Origin: Paludibacteraceae bacterium
GTDB lineage: Bacteria > Bacteroidota > Bacteroidia > Bacteroidales > Paludibacteraceae
Reading direction: 5' to 3'
DNA length: 45,548 nucleotides
NCBI GenBank assembly: GCA_017527495.1
Contig: JAFXPY010000019.1
Span: forward strand, 1 to 45,548
A program made the position numbers and the translations under genes. Positions 24,281 to 31,392 of the stretch are shown here, piece after piece (the first letter of the stretch is position 1; every line of letters begins with the position of its first letter). The notes beneath the pieces were generated by a model that had not been told where the DNA came from, did not search any database, and saw nothing but the letters and a program-made list of their open reading frames with translations.

Positions 24281-25369
24281 ATGAAAAAGTATAATTTCAA
24301 TGCGGGACCGAGTATCCTGCCACAAGAAGTGATTAAACAAACAGCCGAGGCTGTCATTGATTTTCAAGGTGAGGGTCTGAGTATATTGGAGATTTCTCAC
24401 CGAGCCAAGTATTTCCAACCCGTTGTTGACGAAGCAGCAGCACTGATGAAAGAGTTGCTTGAAGTACCTGAAGGTTACTCTGTTATCTTCCTCGGCGGCG
24501 GTGCAAGTCTGCAATTCTGCATGGTGCCATTCAACCTGATGGAGAAAAAATCAGCCTATCTCAACACCGGTGTCTGGGCAAAGAAAGCACTCAAAGAAGC
24601 CAAAGGGTTCGGTGAGGCAGTAGAAGTGGCAAGCTCGGCTGATGCCAACTTTACGTTTATCCCGACGGACTACGAGATTCCGCAAGATGCTGACTATTTT
24701 CACATTACCACCAACAATACTATCTACGGTACAGAGTTGAGTGACAGCAAGTTGGCTGATATATATAGCAAGTTAGGTCGTGTGCCATTGGTTGCAGATA
24801 TGTCATCAGACATTTTGAGCCGTCCGATTGATGTAAGCAAATACGGACTGATATACGGCGGTGCCCAGAAGAACCTTGCCCCGGCAGGCGTTACGTTTGT
24901 AATCGTGAAGAACGACATGCTCGGACATGTGAGCCGCTATATCCCTACAATGCTCAACTATCAGACGCATATCGACGGCGGCTCGATGTTCAACACACCA
25001 CCGGTGCTGCCGATCTATACAGCTATGCTGACCTTGCGCTGGCTCAAAGCCAACGGCGGAGTTAAATGGGTGGAGAGTCGCAACAAAGCCAAAGCAGAAT
25101 TACTATACGATGCCATCGACCACTCAAAGATATTCGTTGGAACAGCTCGCGCCGAAGACCGTTCGCGCATGAACGTATGTTTCGTGCTGAAGCCTGAATA
25201 TCAAGACTTGCAAGACGACTTTATGAAATTCGCAACCGAACGCGGCATGGTAGGTGTCAAAGGTCACCGCTCGGTAGGCGGTTTCCGCGCTTCAATCTAT
25301 AATGCAATGGATCTTGAAGGCGTACAAGCCCTCGTTGACTGCATGAAAGACTACGAGAGAAAAAATTGA
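24281..25369 (+). CDS. serC: Phosphoserine aminotransferase
   Basis: A PLP enzyme of serine synthesis (3-phosphohydroxypyruvate to phosphoserine), also able to act in pyridoxal phosphate synthesis. The 362 residues begin with the family N-terminus [10 protein letters not shown] and include EISHRAKYF, the PLP lysine in [12 protein letters not shown] (about 197), [10 protein letters not shown], and [14 protein letters not shown] near the end. The last residues YERKN probably replace an older end: a copy of the final 44 bp, continuing to YEHKI and a stop, lies at 26315-26358 beyond the Bro-N gene. serC and serA would have been neighbours before the insertions. Confidence 0.95.
   Translation: MKKYNFNAGPSILPQEVIKQTAEAVIDFQGEGLSILEISHRAKYFQPVVDEAAALMKELLEVPEGYSVIFLGGGASLQFCMVPFNLMEKKSAYLNTGVWAKKALKEAKGFGEAVEVASSADANFTFIPTDYEIPQDADYFHITTNNTIYGTELSDSKLADIYSKLGRVPLVADMSSDILSRPIDVSKYGLIYGGAQKNLAPAGVTFVIVKNDMLGHVSRYIPTMLNYQTHIDGGSMFNTPPVLPIYTAMLTLRWLKANGGVKWVESRNKAKAELLYDAIDHSKIFVGTARAEDRSRMNVCFVLKPEYQDLQDDFMKFATERGMVGVKGHRSVGGFRASIYNAMDLEGVQALVDCMKDYERKN
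25313..25356 (+). repeat. Left direct repeat: 3' end of serC
   Basis: These 44 bp, coding for the last part of SerC, are repeated without a mismatch at 26315-26358, on the far side of the Bro-N/DinD gene. The copies differ just after the repeat: here the frame continues to ERKN and stop, there to EHKI and stop. Confidence 0.95.
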
Positions 25370-25402
25370 AAAGTGAAAGGGGAAAGGTGAAAGTTCTTAC
25401 GA

Positions 25403-25467
25403 CTCACGACTAATATCTCACAGCTAATTTCTCACGACTAATTTCTCACAACTAATATCTAACAACT
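25403..25467. repeat. 14-bp tandem repeat in the spacer before the Bro-N gene
   Basis: Four units of 14 bp (consensus CTCACGACTAATTT, one or two changes each) and a partial fifth run directly into the ATG at 25468. A purine-rich stretch with GTGAAAG units (25370-25393) comes before it. No TAnnTTTG promoter is seen here, so the gene after it may be read from the serC promoter. Confidence 0.85.
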
Positions 25468-26319
25468 ATGGCTGACGAAACGGTAATACAACTCTTTGAA
25501 GGCAAGAAGGTTCGCATTGTTTGGAACGAACAAGAGGAGAAATACTATTTTTCCGTTGTTGATATAGTTGAGGTGCTGACGGAAAGCACTGATGCAAAAC
25601 AGTATATCAAGCGCATGCGTTCTCGCGACCCGGAATTAAATTCAAGGTGGGGTACAATTTGTACCCCTACTCGAATGAAAGCAACTGACGGCAAATACTA
25701 TCAAACACAAGCCGCTGACCTTGAGGGTATTTTCCGCATTATCCAGTCTATACCGAGCAAAAAAGCAGAGCCGGTCAAACGGTGGCTTGCCGAAGTGGGC
25801 GCACAGCGTGTTGACCAGATGATTGACCCTGAGCAGACTTTCCAGATGGCAGTTGAGGATTATCGCCGACAAGGTTACAGCGACCGCTGGATAGCCGAGC
25901 GCATGAAATCCATACGTATGCGTAAAGAGTTGACCGATGAATGGGAACGCTCCGGCATTCATGACTCCAAAGACTTTGCCGTACTGACCAACATACTCAC
26001 ACAAGCATGGAGCGGTATGACCACAGGAGAGTACAAACGATTCAAAGGTCTGACCAAGGAGAACCTACGCGACAATATGACCAATATCGAACTTGCGCTC
26101 AACACCCTTGCAGAAGTGGCTACCACCGAGATTTCCAAACAACGTAATCCTCAAGGGTTTAACGAAAGTAAACAGACAGCGCAAGCAGGCGGCAAAATAG
26201 CCAACAATGCCCGCAAAGACTTGGAAAAAGAACTCGGGCGTAGTGTGGTAACACCGCTTAAAGCATCGGATTATATTCACCCGATTGAAGAAGCAGAAGC
26301 CAAAGAACTTCCGACTTGA
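25468..26319 (+). CDS. Bro-N / DinD-like protein
   Basis: The 283-residue protein has a Bro-N domain at about 1-125 (KVRIVWNEQEEKYYFSVVDI, then MKATDGKYYQTQAADLEGIF and RIIQSIPSKKAEPVKRWLAE), as in phage antirepressors and in DinD, the DNA-damage-inducible protein that interferes with RecA filaments in E. coli. The C-terminal part (IHDSKDFAVLTNILTQAWSG, FKGLTKENLRDNMTNIEL, GGKIANNARKDLEKELG) follows the DinD layout. A role in damage response or phage defence is an inference. The gene lies between two copies of the serC 3' end, and its stop codon overlaps the start of the second copy by three bases. Confidence 0.8.
   Translation: MADETVIQLFEGKKVRIVWNEQEEKYYFSVVDIVEVLTESTDAKQYIKRMRSRDPELNSRWGTICTPTRMKATDGKYYQTQAADLEGIFRIIQSIPSKKAEPVKRWLAEVGAQRVDQMIDPEQTFQMAVEDYRRQGYSDRWIAERMKSIRMRKELTDEWERSGIHDSKDFAVLTNILTQAWSGMTTGEYKRFKGLTKENLRDNMTNIELALNTLAEVATTEISKQRNPQGFNESKQTAQAGGKIANNARKDLEKELGRSVVTPLKASDYIHPIEEAEAKELPT
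25649..25667. other. Perfect inverted repeat inside the Bro-N coding sequence
   Basis: GGGGTACA and TGTACCCC flank a 3-base loop (att) within the codons for RWGTICTP. It is an in-frame part of the gene and could form a hairpin in DNA or RNA. Confidence 0.7.
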
Positions 26320-26358
26320 AGGCGTACAAGCCCTCGTTGACTGCATGAAAGACTACGA
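26315..26358 (+). repeat. Right direct repeat: second copy of the serC 3' end
   Basis: The copy is identical to 25313-25356 over 44 bp. In the serC frame it continues with codons for EHKI and TAA, then a short A-rich spacer to the mntA ATG. This looks like the original end of serC, left behind when the Bro-N cassette entered. Confidence 0.95.
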
Positions 26359-26377
26359 ACACAAAATATAAAAAATT

Positions 26378-26683
26378 ATGATTTCCCCTGCAACACAAAA
26401 ACTGATTCCTACAATTCAAGAATACTTGTCGGAACAGCCCATAGAACGAGCATATCTGTTCGGTTCTTATTCACGCGGTGAAGAAACTCCCGACAGCGAT
26501 ATTGATTTATTGGTAAACTATAGCGACCAATCTATCTCACTGTTTTCCATATCGAAAATAATAGTCGGATTGAGTAAAAAACTCAATCGTCGTGTCGATT
26601 TAGTAGAAGAAGACTGTTTAAGAGATTTTGCAAAAGAGTCAGTTAATCACGATAAAATTTTGATTTATGAGAGAACCCATTAG
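26378..26683 (+). CDS. mntA: MntA-type minimal nucleotidyltransferase (antitoxin of a MntA/HepT pair)
   Basis: A 101-residue protein with the minimal nucleotidyltransferase core: AYLFGSYSRGEETPDSDIDL, with Gly-Ser at about 29-30 and the acidic pair Asp 41 and Asp 43. In type VII toxin-antitoxin systems MntA adds AMP groups to a tyrosine of the HEPN toxin HepT and so silences it. The target-type Tyr of HepT lies in HGYY of the next gene. The two genes overlap by 17 bp, as usual for the pair. They sit between the serC remnant copy and serA, within the serine operon. Confidence 0.88.
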   Translation: MISPATQKLIPTIQEYLSEQPIERAYLFGSYSRGEETPDSDIDLLVNYSDQSISLFSISKIIVGLSKKLNRRVDLVEEDCLRDFAKESVNHDKILIYERTH

Positions 26684-27011
26684 AGATAAAGAACGGCTTC
26701 AACATATTCTCAATGCCATTGATATTATTATTGACCGTAAAGAAGCATATAGCGTTGAACAACTTCAATCGGATCCAATTATATTTTATGGATTCGTCAA
26801 ACAAGTTGAAATCATCGGGGAGGCAGTATATAAGCTAACTTACGAATTTAAGGATTCTCATTCTGATATAGAATGGGATGCAATAGAGGGCATGCGCCAT
26901 GTACTCGTTCACGGCTACTATGCAATACAACCCGATAAACTATGGAAGACTATAAATGAAGATATTCCATTGTTAAAACCACAAATTCTTAAATGTTTAG
27001 ACGAACTATAA
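26667..27011 (+). CDS. hepT: HepT-type HEPN ribonuclease toxin (DUF86)
   Basis: The 114-residue protein is alpha-helical and carries the HEPN active motif R-x4-H as RHVLVH (Arg about 77, His about 82), followed by the GYY segment that MntA modifies in known pairs. The N-terminus REPIRDKERLQHILNAID is typical of DUF86 and fixes the start at 26667 inside the end of mntA. HepT cleaves RNA when not AMPylated. It is followed 13 bp later by serA. Confidence 0.9.
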   Translation: MREPIRDKERLQHILNAIDIIIDRKEAYSVEQLQSDPIIFYGFVKQVEIIGEAVYKLTYEFKDSHSDIEWDAIEGMRHVLVHGYYAIQPDKLWKTINEDIPLLKPQILKCLDEL

Positions 27012-27024
27012 TTATTTTATTATC

Positions 27025-27945
27025 ATGAAAATACTTATCGCAACAGAAAAGCCTTTTGCCAAGATTGCCGTTGACGGCATCAAGCAAGTGGCAGAGGAAG
27101 CAGGCATGCAGATTTGCCTGCTTGAGAAATACACCGACAAGCAGCAACTGCTTGATGCAGTGGCAGACGCTGACGCAATGATTGTACGCAGCGATATTAT
27201 TGACGCTCAAGTACTTGACGCAGCAAAACAACTCAAGATCGTTATCCGCGCCGGAGCCGGATACGACAATATAGACCTTGAGGCGGCCACGGCGCATAAG
27301 GTATGCGTGATGAACACACCGGGTCAGAACTCCAATGCCGTAGCCGAATTGGCATTAGGACTGATGGTTTATGCCGTACGCAATTTCTACAACGGCACAT
27401 CGGGCACCGAACTGAAAGGCAAACGTCTCGGCATACACGCCTACGGCAACGTTGGGCGCAACGTGGCACGTATAGCCAAAGGATTCGGCATGGAGATATT
27501 CGCCTACGATGCTTATTGCCCCGACGAAGCCATGCTCAAGGACAATGTCACCCCACTCCACTCTGCTGAGGAATTGTATGAAAAATGCGATATAGTCTCG
27601 CTGCATATCCCGGCAACAGCGGAAACCAAACAAAGTATCAACAAAGCATTATTGAGCCGCATGCCTAAAGGCGCACTGTTGGTCAACACAGCCCGTAAGG
27701 AAGTGATTAATGAAGACGAACTTATCGAACTCATGACAGAGCGTCAGGATTTCCGCTACGTAACCGACATCATGCCTGCATGCCATGACAAATTAGCCGA
27801 AGACTTCAAAGGACGCTATTTCGCCACACCGAAAAAGATGGGAGCACAAACAGCCGAAGCCAATATCAATGCCGGCATAGCAGCCGCACGACAGATTGTG
27901 GACTTCCTCAAAAACGGAAACCGCAAATTTCAAGTGAACAAATAA
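27025..27945 (+). CDS. serA: D-3-phosphoglycerate dehydrogenase, short form without ACT domain
   Basis: The first step of serine synthesis: 3-phosphoglycerate to 3-phosphohydroxypyruvate with NAD. The 306 residues match the catalytic and nucleotide-binding domains of the 2-hydroxyacid dehydrogenase family: VIRAGAGYDNIDL, AYGNVGRNVARIAKGFG (NAD-binding turn), LLVNTARKEVINEDEL. The usual catalytic His near the end (TPH) is Lys here (TPKKMGAQTAEAN, about 270), a feature known for a class of phosphoglycerate dehydrogenases that includes Entamoeba and Bacteroidales enzymes. There is no ACT domain, so no direct serine feedback through it. It was probably adjacent to serC originally. Confidence 0.92.
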   Translation: MKILIATEKPFAKIAVDGIKQVAEEAGMQICLLEKYTDKQQLLDAVADADAMIVRSDIIDAQVLDAAKQLKIVIRAGAGYDNIDLEAATAHKVCVMNTPGQNSNAVAELALGLMVYAVRNFYNGTSGTELKGKRLGIHAYGNVGRNVARIAKGFGMEIFAYDAYCPDEAMLKDNVTPLHSAEELYEKCDIVSLHIPATAETKQSINKALLSRMPKGALLVNTARKEVINEDELIELMTERQDFRYVTDIMPACHDKLAEDFKGRYFATPKKMGAQTAEANINAGIAAARQIVDFLKNGNRKFQVNK

Positions 27946-27961
27946 AAAAAAGCAATAAATT

Positions 27962-29035
27962 ATGCATACTACTCAGATTTTATGCCAATTATTTATTGAC
28001 GACAACGATATACCTAAATACTTCTTTGGAACGAGATTTGACGCTCCGCTTGTCATTATGCGCAATTATCCGCACATCAAAATTGCAGGCATAATCGACG
28101 AAATGACACAAGACAAAGATTACAATGGCATACCATATTTGCATAGTCTCGACCAAATACCGGCAGAACACAAAAAGACAGCCATTGTATGCAACACAGT
28201 ACTTGGAAGATACAAGAGCGTAAAAAAACGCTTAGACAAGCTTGAACTGAAAAATTTTTGGTACTGTTCGCTATCTAATTTGACAAAAAACGACAATTTA
28301 GAAACTCCTTTTTGGAATGGTTTTAAGTCTCACTACCAACACCATAAAGCTCAATATCAGAAAATGATAGAGTCGTTTGCAGACGATTTGTCGCGCGACA
28401 CTTTGTTGCGTTTGATTAATTTCAGACTCACAGGAAATGAAGAATATATGTCTGCTTTCACTGACAACGAATCACAACAGTACTGGGAAGATTTTTTAGG
28501 CTTACAATCTGATGGCGTTTTTGTTGATTTGGGTTGCTACGATGGTGAGACTTCACTTGAATACATCAAACAAGTTGGAAAGTACAAAAGGATATATATC
28601 TTTGAACCGGACAAGCAAAAGATGGAGGTGTGCAAACAAAATCTCAAATCATACGACAACATAACTTACTGTCCGGTAGGCGCTTGGAACAAAAAAGAGA
28701 CGCTGCATTTTTATGAAGATGACAGATGCTCTACCATTTCGCAAGACGGCGAAACTATTGTTGAAGTGGATGCTATAGATAATTACATCAAAGAAGCCAA
28801 TGGAGTGCCCATGTACATAAAGATGGACATAGAAGGAGCTGAAAAACAAGCCATTGAAGGAGCACGCAACACAATTGAAACGCTACACCCCACCCTCGCC
28901 ATCAGCATATACCACCGCGGTGGTGATTATTTGGAATTATACAATAGTGTTATGAGCATACGACATGACTACAAAGTATATGTGCGCCACTACCTTAGCG
29001 GAATAATGGAAACAATAATGTATTTTGTTCCTTGA
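27962..29035 (+). CDS. FkbM-family methyltransferase
   Basis: A 357-residue protein. The C-terminal half (about 180-350) is an FkbM methyltransferase with the SAM-binding GVFVDLGCYDGETS, IYIFEPDKQKMEVCKQNL, CPVGAWNKKETLHFY, and the conserved MYIKMDIEGAEKQAIEGA. The N-terminal 170 residues look like a small Rossmann-like domain (FGTRFDAPLVIMRNYPHIKI, IAGIIDEM) often found in front of FkbM domains in glycan loci. It probably O-methylates a sugar or a lipid-linked glycan. It lies 16 bp after serA but probably belongs functionally to surface glycans. The substrate is unknown. Confidence 0.85.
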   Translation: MHTTQILCQLFIDDNDIPKYFFGTRFDAPLVIMRNYPHIKIAGIIDEMTQDKDYNGIPYLHSLDQIPAEHKKTAIVCNTVLGRYKSVKKRLDKLELKNFWYCSLSNLTKNDNLETPFWNGFKSHYQHHKAQYQKMIESFADDLSRDTLLRLINFRLTGNEEYMSAFTDNESQQYWEDFLGLQSDGVFVDLGCYDGETSLEYIKQVGKYKRIYIFEPDKQKMEVCKQNLKSYDNITYCPVGAWNKKETLHFYEDDRCSTISQDGETIVEVDAIDNYIKEANGVPMYIKMDIEGAEKQAIEGARNTIETLHPTLAISIYHRGGDYLELYNSVMSIRHDYKVYVRHYLSGIMETIMYFVP

Positions 29036-29142
29036 TGAGAAAAATGAGCTAAGCTTGCTCATATTAGATTCAAATCCACTTGCTTATTTTAGTTCAAAAG
29101 GCAAAATCAGGCTTATAACACTTGACAAAATGGCAAAAACCT

Positions 29143-30213
29143 ATGATACAAATCAAGCATCTAAGTAAGACATTTCAAAATCCAGACGGCAGTACAATCA
29201 CCGTACTGAAGGATGTTAATTGCGAGATAGAAAAGGGCGAGGTAATCTCTATTATTGGTCCATCAGGAACAGGCAAGAGCACCTTCCTGCGTGCTCTCAA
29301 TATGCTTGAACCGCCGACAACGGGCGAGATTATCGTTGATGGTGAGAATATCACCGCGCCGGGCTATCCATTGGACAAACTACGCCGCAAAATGGGCATG
29401 GTATTCCAATCGTTCAACCTCTTTGAGCATAAGACGGTGTTAGAGAATATCATCTATGCTCCGATGGAATTACTGAAGATACCTGAAGCACAAGCCAAAG
29501 AAGAAGCAATGGAACTGCTAAAGAAAGTCGGTATGGCGCAGAAAGCCGATGTCTATCCGTCGTCGCTTTCAGGCGGACAGAAACAGCGTGTCGCCATAGC
29601 GCGCTCACTTGCTATGCACCCTGAGGTTATACTTTTCGACGAACCAACATCAGCCCTCGACCCTACAATGGTAGGCGAAGTACTGTCGGTTATCCGGCAG
29701 TTGGCAAAAAGCGGACTGACAATGCTTATCGTAACGCACGAGATGCGCTTTGCACGTGATGTGAGCACACGCATTTTCTTTATGAACGAAGGCATAATCT
29801 ACGAAGACGGCACACCCGAACAGATATATGAGCACCCTGTGCACAGTGCCACAAAAGCCTTTGTCAATCGTATTCAAAAACTCGTTTATGAGATTGACAG
29901 CGACAACTATGATTTCCTGCAAATACATACCGACATCAACCGTTTCTGCATTAAGTATAATATAACGGGAAAGCAAGACCTCGCTTATTCGCTACTCAAA
30001 GAAATGCTTTTCACTCACATGCGTACTTTCCGCCCGCTTACTTTCCGACTGACGCATACCGAACTTTCAGACGTTACAGCATTGGATTTCATGGTGGAAG
30101 GGTTGAACGATTCGCCGCTGACAGATGCCGCCCGCGAGTCTATCCACCCGCAAGTGAAAGAACTTATCGAAGAACAGACAACTCGCGGTTTCCGTGTTAA
30201 ATTGATTATATAA
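29143..30213 (+). CDS. ABC transporter ATP-binding protein, GlnQ-like, with an extra C-terminal domain
   Basis: Residues 1-240 form an amino-acid-type ABC ATPase: Walker A IGPSGTGKST, FQSFNLFEHKTVLENI, signature SLSGGQKQRVAIARSLA, Walker B VILFDEPTSALDP, and the switch His in LIVTHEM. The chosen ATG at 29143 gives the family start MIQIKHLSKTF; a TTG at 29122 in frame is possible. About 115 residues follow the ATPase (IDSDNYDFLQIHTDINRFCI, FRVKLII at the end) that GlnQ-type proteins lack. I do not recognise that domain. No permease or binding protein gene is next to it, so its partner is elsewhere. Confidence 0.8.
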   Translation: MIQIKHLSKTFQNPDGSTITVLKDVNCEIEKGEVISIIGPSGTGKSTFLRALNMLEPPTTGEIIVDGENITAPGYPLDKLRRKMGMVFQSFNLFEHKTVLENIIYAPMELLKIPEAQAKEEAMELLKKVGMAQKADVYPSSLSGGQKQRVAIARSLAMHPEVILFDEPTSALDPTMVGEVLSVIRQLAKSGLTMLIVTHEMRFARDVSTRIFFMNEGIIYEDGTPEQIYEHPVHSATKAFVNRIQKLVYEIDSDNYDFLQIHTDINRFCIKYNITGKQDLAYSLLKEMLFTHMRTFRPLTFRLTHTELSDVTALDFMVEGLNDSPLTDAARESIHPQVKELIEEQTTRGFRVKLII

Positions 30214-30237
30214 GTATCAACCAATATTGGCTGATAC
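30214..30237. repeat. Palindrome P1 (core CCAATATTGG) between the ABC gene and the transposase gene
   Basis: A 24-bp inverted repeat with one unmatched position on each arm: GTATCA, the core CCAATATTGG, TGATAC. It starts on the base after the ABC gene stop and ends 27 bp before the transposase ATG. It shares 15 bp (core plus ctgat) with the third palindrome at 30670. Confidence 0.85.
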
Positions 30238-30264
30238 ACTCAACAACTCAAATCAGGAAATGAG

Positions 30265-31392
30265 ATGAAAGACCAAAGCGCAAACGCCGCCACCTTTGAC
30301 TGGGCGAAGTATTGGGAAGCGAAAGGCATAAAGCGCACCTTTGCGCACCGCCCACGAGCGCAGTGGAATAACTATAAGTGGCAAGGCACTTACCTCATTA
30401 CCATTGTTACTCACCGCCGCAAACGGGTGTTAGGGGAGTTGATAAACGCGAGAGTGGAATTGACCAATATTGGTCAATTCGTGGAGCAGGAGTGGCTTTC
30501 CATCCCAGCCAAGCAGGCGGCTCACGGCAGGCAGGTCAGCGTGTTGGCGCAGCAAGTGATGCCCGACCATTTTCACGGTGTCTTGCGTATTGAAAAAGAT
30601 ATGGACGTGGCGTTAGGGTCTATCATACGGGACTTCAAGGCGCAATGCACCAAAGCATGGCGCCGAATGAATCAGCCAATATTGGCTGATTACATAGAGA
30701 GCGCACGAACGAAGGCGGCTTTGGCGAAGATGTCGCACAAACAGCGCGAGGCTTTTTATCAAGAGCAGGGCATAGAGCCTCTTTTCGACAACGACTTCGA
30801 CGACACCGTTTGCTTCCGTGACGGACAGACCGACAACGCCATCCGCTATGTCCTCGACAACCCGCGCCGATTAGCACTCAAGCAGGCTAACCCACAGTTG
30901 TTTACACTACGGCAAGACGTACAAGCAGGCGGATTCTGCTGCACCACGCTCGGCAATCAGTTTCTGCTTGACTACCCGATGAAATGCGTTATACAATGCT
31001 CACGCAGCCTGACACAAGCAGAGATTGACCAGCAGAAAGAACAGAGTATGGAAGAAGCGGAGCGTGGAACAGTATTTGTTACGCCTGCCATATCTGAAGG
31101 TGAGAAACAGATAAGCAAAGCCTTACGCGAAGCCGGTTATCCGCTGATAGTGCTGTTAGAAAACGGTTTTCCGCAGGAGACAGACCCGCACTACAAATAT
31201 TTCAAGCCGCAAGGCGTATATTTCGAGGCATGTGCCATAGGGCAGTTGCTGCTTATTGAGCCTAAAGCGGAAATGTTTGAGAGCAAGGATATAGAAAGGG
31301 TTGTTTTTGAGAAAGCAGGCGTTATACCTCATGACACACAGCGCTATCGTTTCCTCGCACTGAATGAATTAGCAAAAAGAATAGAACAATGA
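30265..31392 (+). CDS. REP-associated tyrosine (Y1, HUH) transposase fused to a Rossmann-like domain
   Basis: The 375-residue protein starts with a Y1 transposase of the RAYT type: WQGTYLITIVTHRRKRVLGE, the metal-binding HUH motif in MPDHFHGVLRI, SIIRDFKAQCTKAW, and AIRYVLDNPRR. The catalytic Tyr is probably in the IRYVLDN segment or nearby. From about residue 235 the protein continues with a Rossmann-like domain (KCVIQCSRSLTQAEIDQQKE, GTVFVTPAISEGEKQISKAL, YPLIVLLENGFP) like DprA/SLOG-type folds. Two perfect palindromes lie inside its coding sequence and one just upstream. The stop overlaps the ATG of the next gene (ATGA). Confidence 0.82.
   Translation: MKDQSANAATFDWAKYWEAKGIKRTFAHRPRAQWNNYKWQGTYLITIVTHRRKRVLGELINARVELTNIGQFVEQEWLSIPAKQAAHGRQVSVLAQQVMPDHFHGVLRIEKDMDVALGSIIRDFKAQCTKAWRRMNQPILADYIESARTKAALAKMSHKQREAFYQEQGIEPLFDNDFDDTVCFRDGQTDNAIRYVLDNPRRLALKQANPQLFTLRQDVQAGGFCCTTLGNQFLLDYPMKCVIQCSRSLTQAEIDQQKEQSMEEAERGTVFVTPAISEGEKQISKALREAGYPLIVLLENGFPQETDPHYKYFKPQGVYFEACAIGQLLLIEPKAEMFESKDIERVVFEKAGVIPHDTQRYRFLALNELAKRIEQ
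30457..30480. repeat. Palindrome P2 (core CCAATATTGG) inside the transposase gene
   Basis: A perfect 24-bp palindrome (GAATTGA, CCAATATTGG, TCAATTC) in the codons for ELTNIGQF. The encoded segment is at its usual place in the family, so the palindrome is part of the gene and not an insertion. Confidence 0.9.
30670..30691. repeat. Palindrome P3 (core CCAATATTGG) inside the transposase gene
   Basis: A perfect 22-bp palindrome (AATCAG, CCAATATTGG, CTGATT) in the codons for NQPILAD. It shares the 15 bp core plus ctgat with P1. Confidence 0.9.

Noticed and set aside
25403-25467. CRISPR array
   Set aside because: The 14-bp units are directly adjacent without spacers and there are no cas genes.
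26345-27024. Third gene-end duplication around the MntA/HepT pair
   Set aside because: Sequences before mntA and after hepT share only short AT-rich words, not a convincing repeat.
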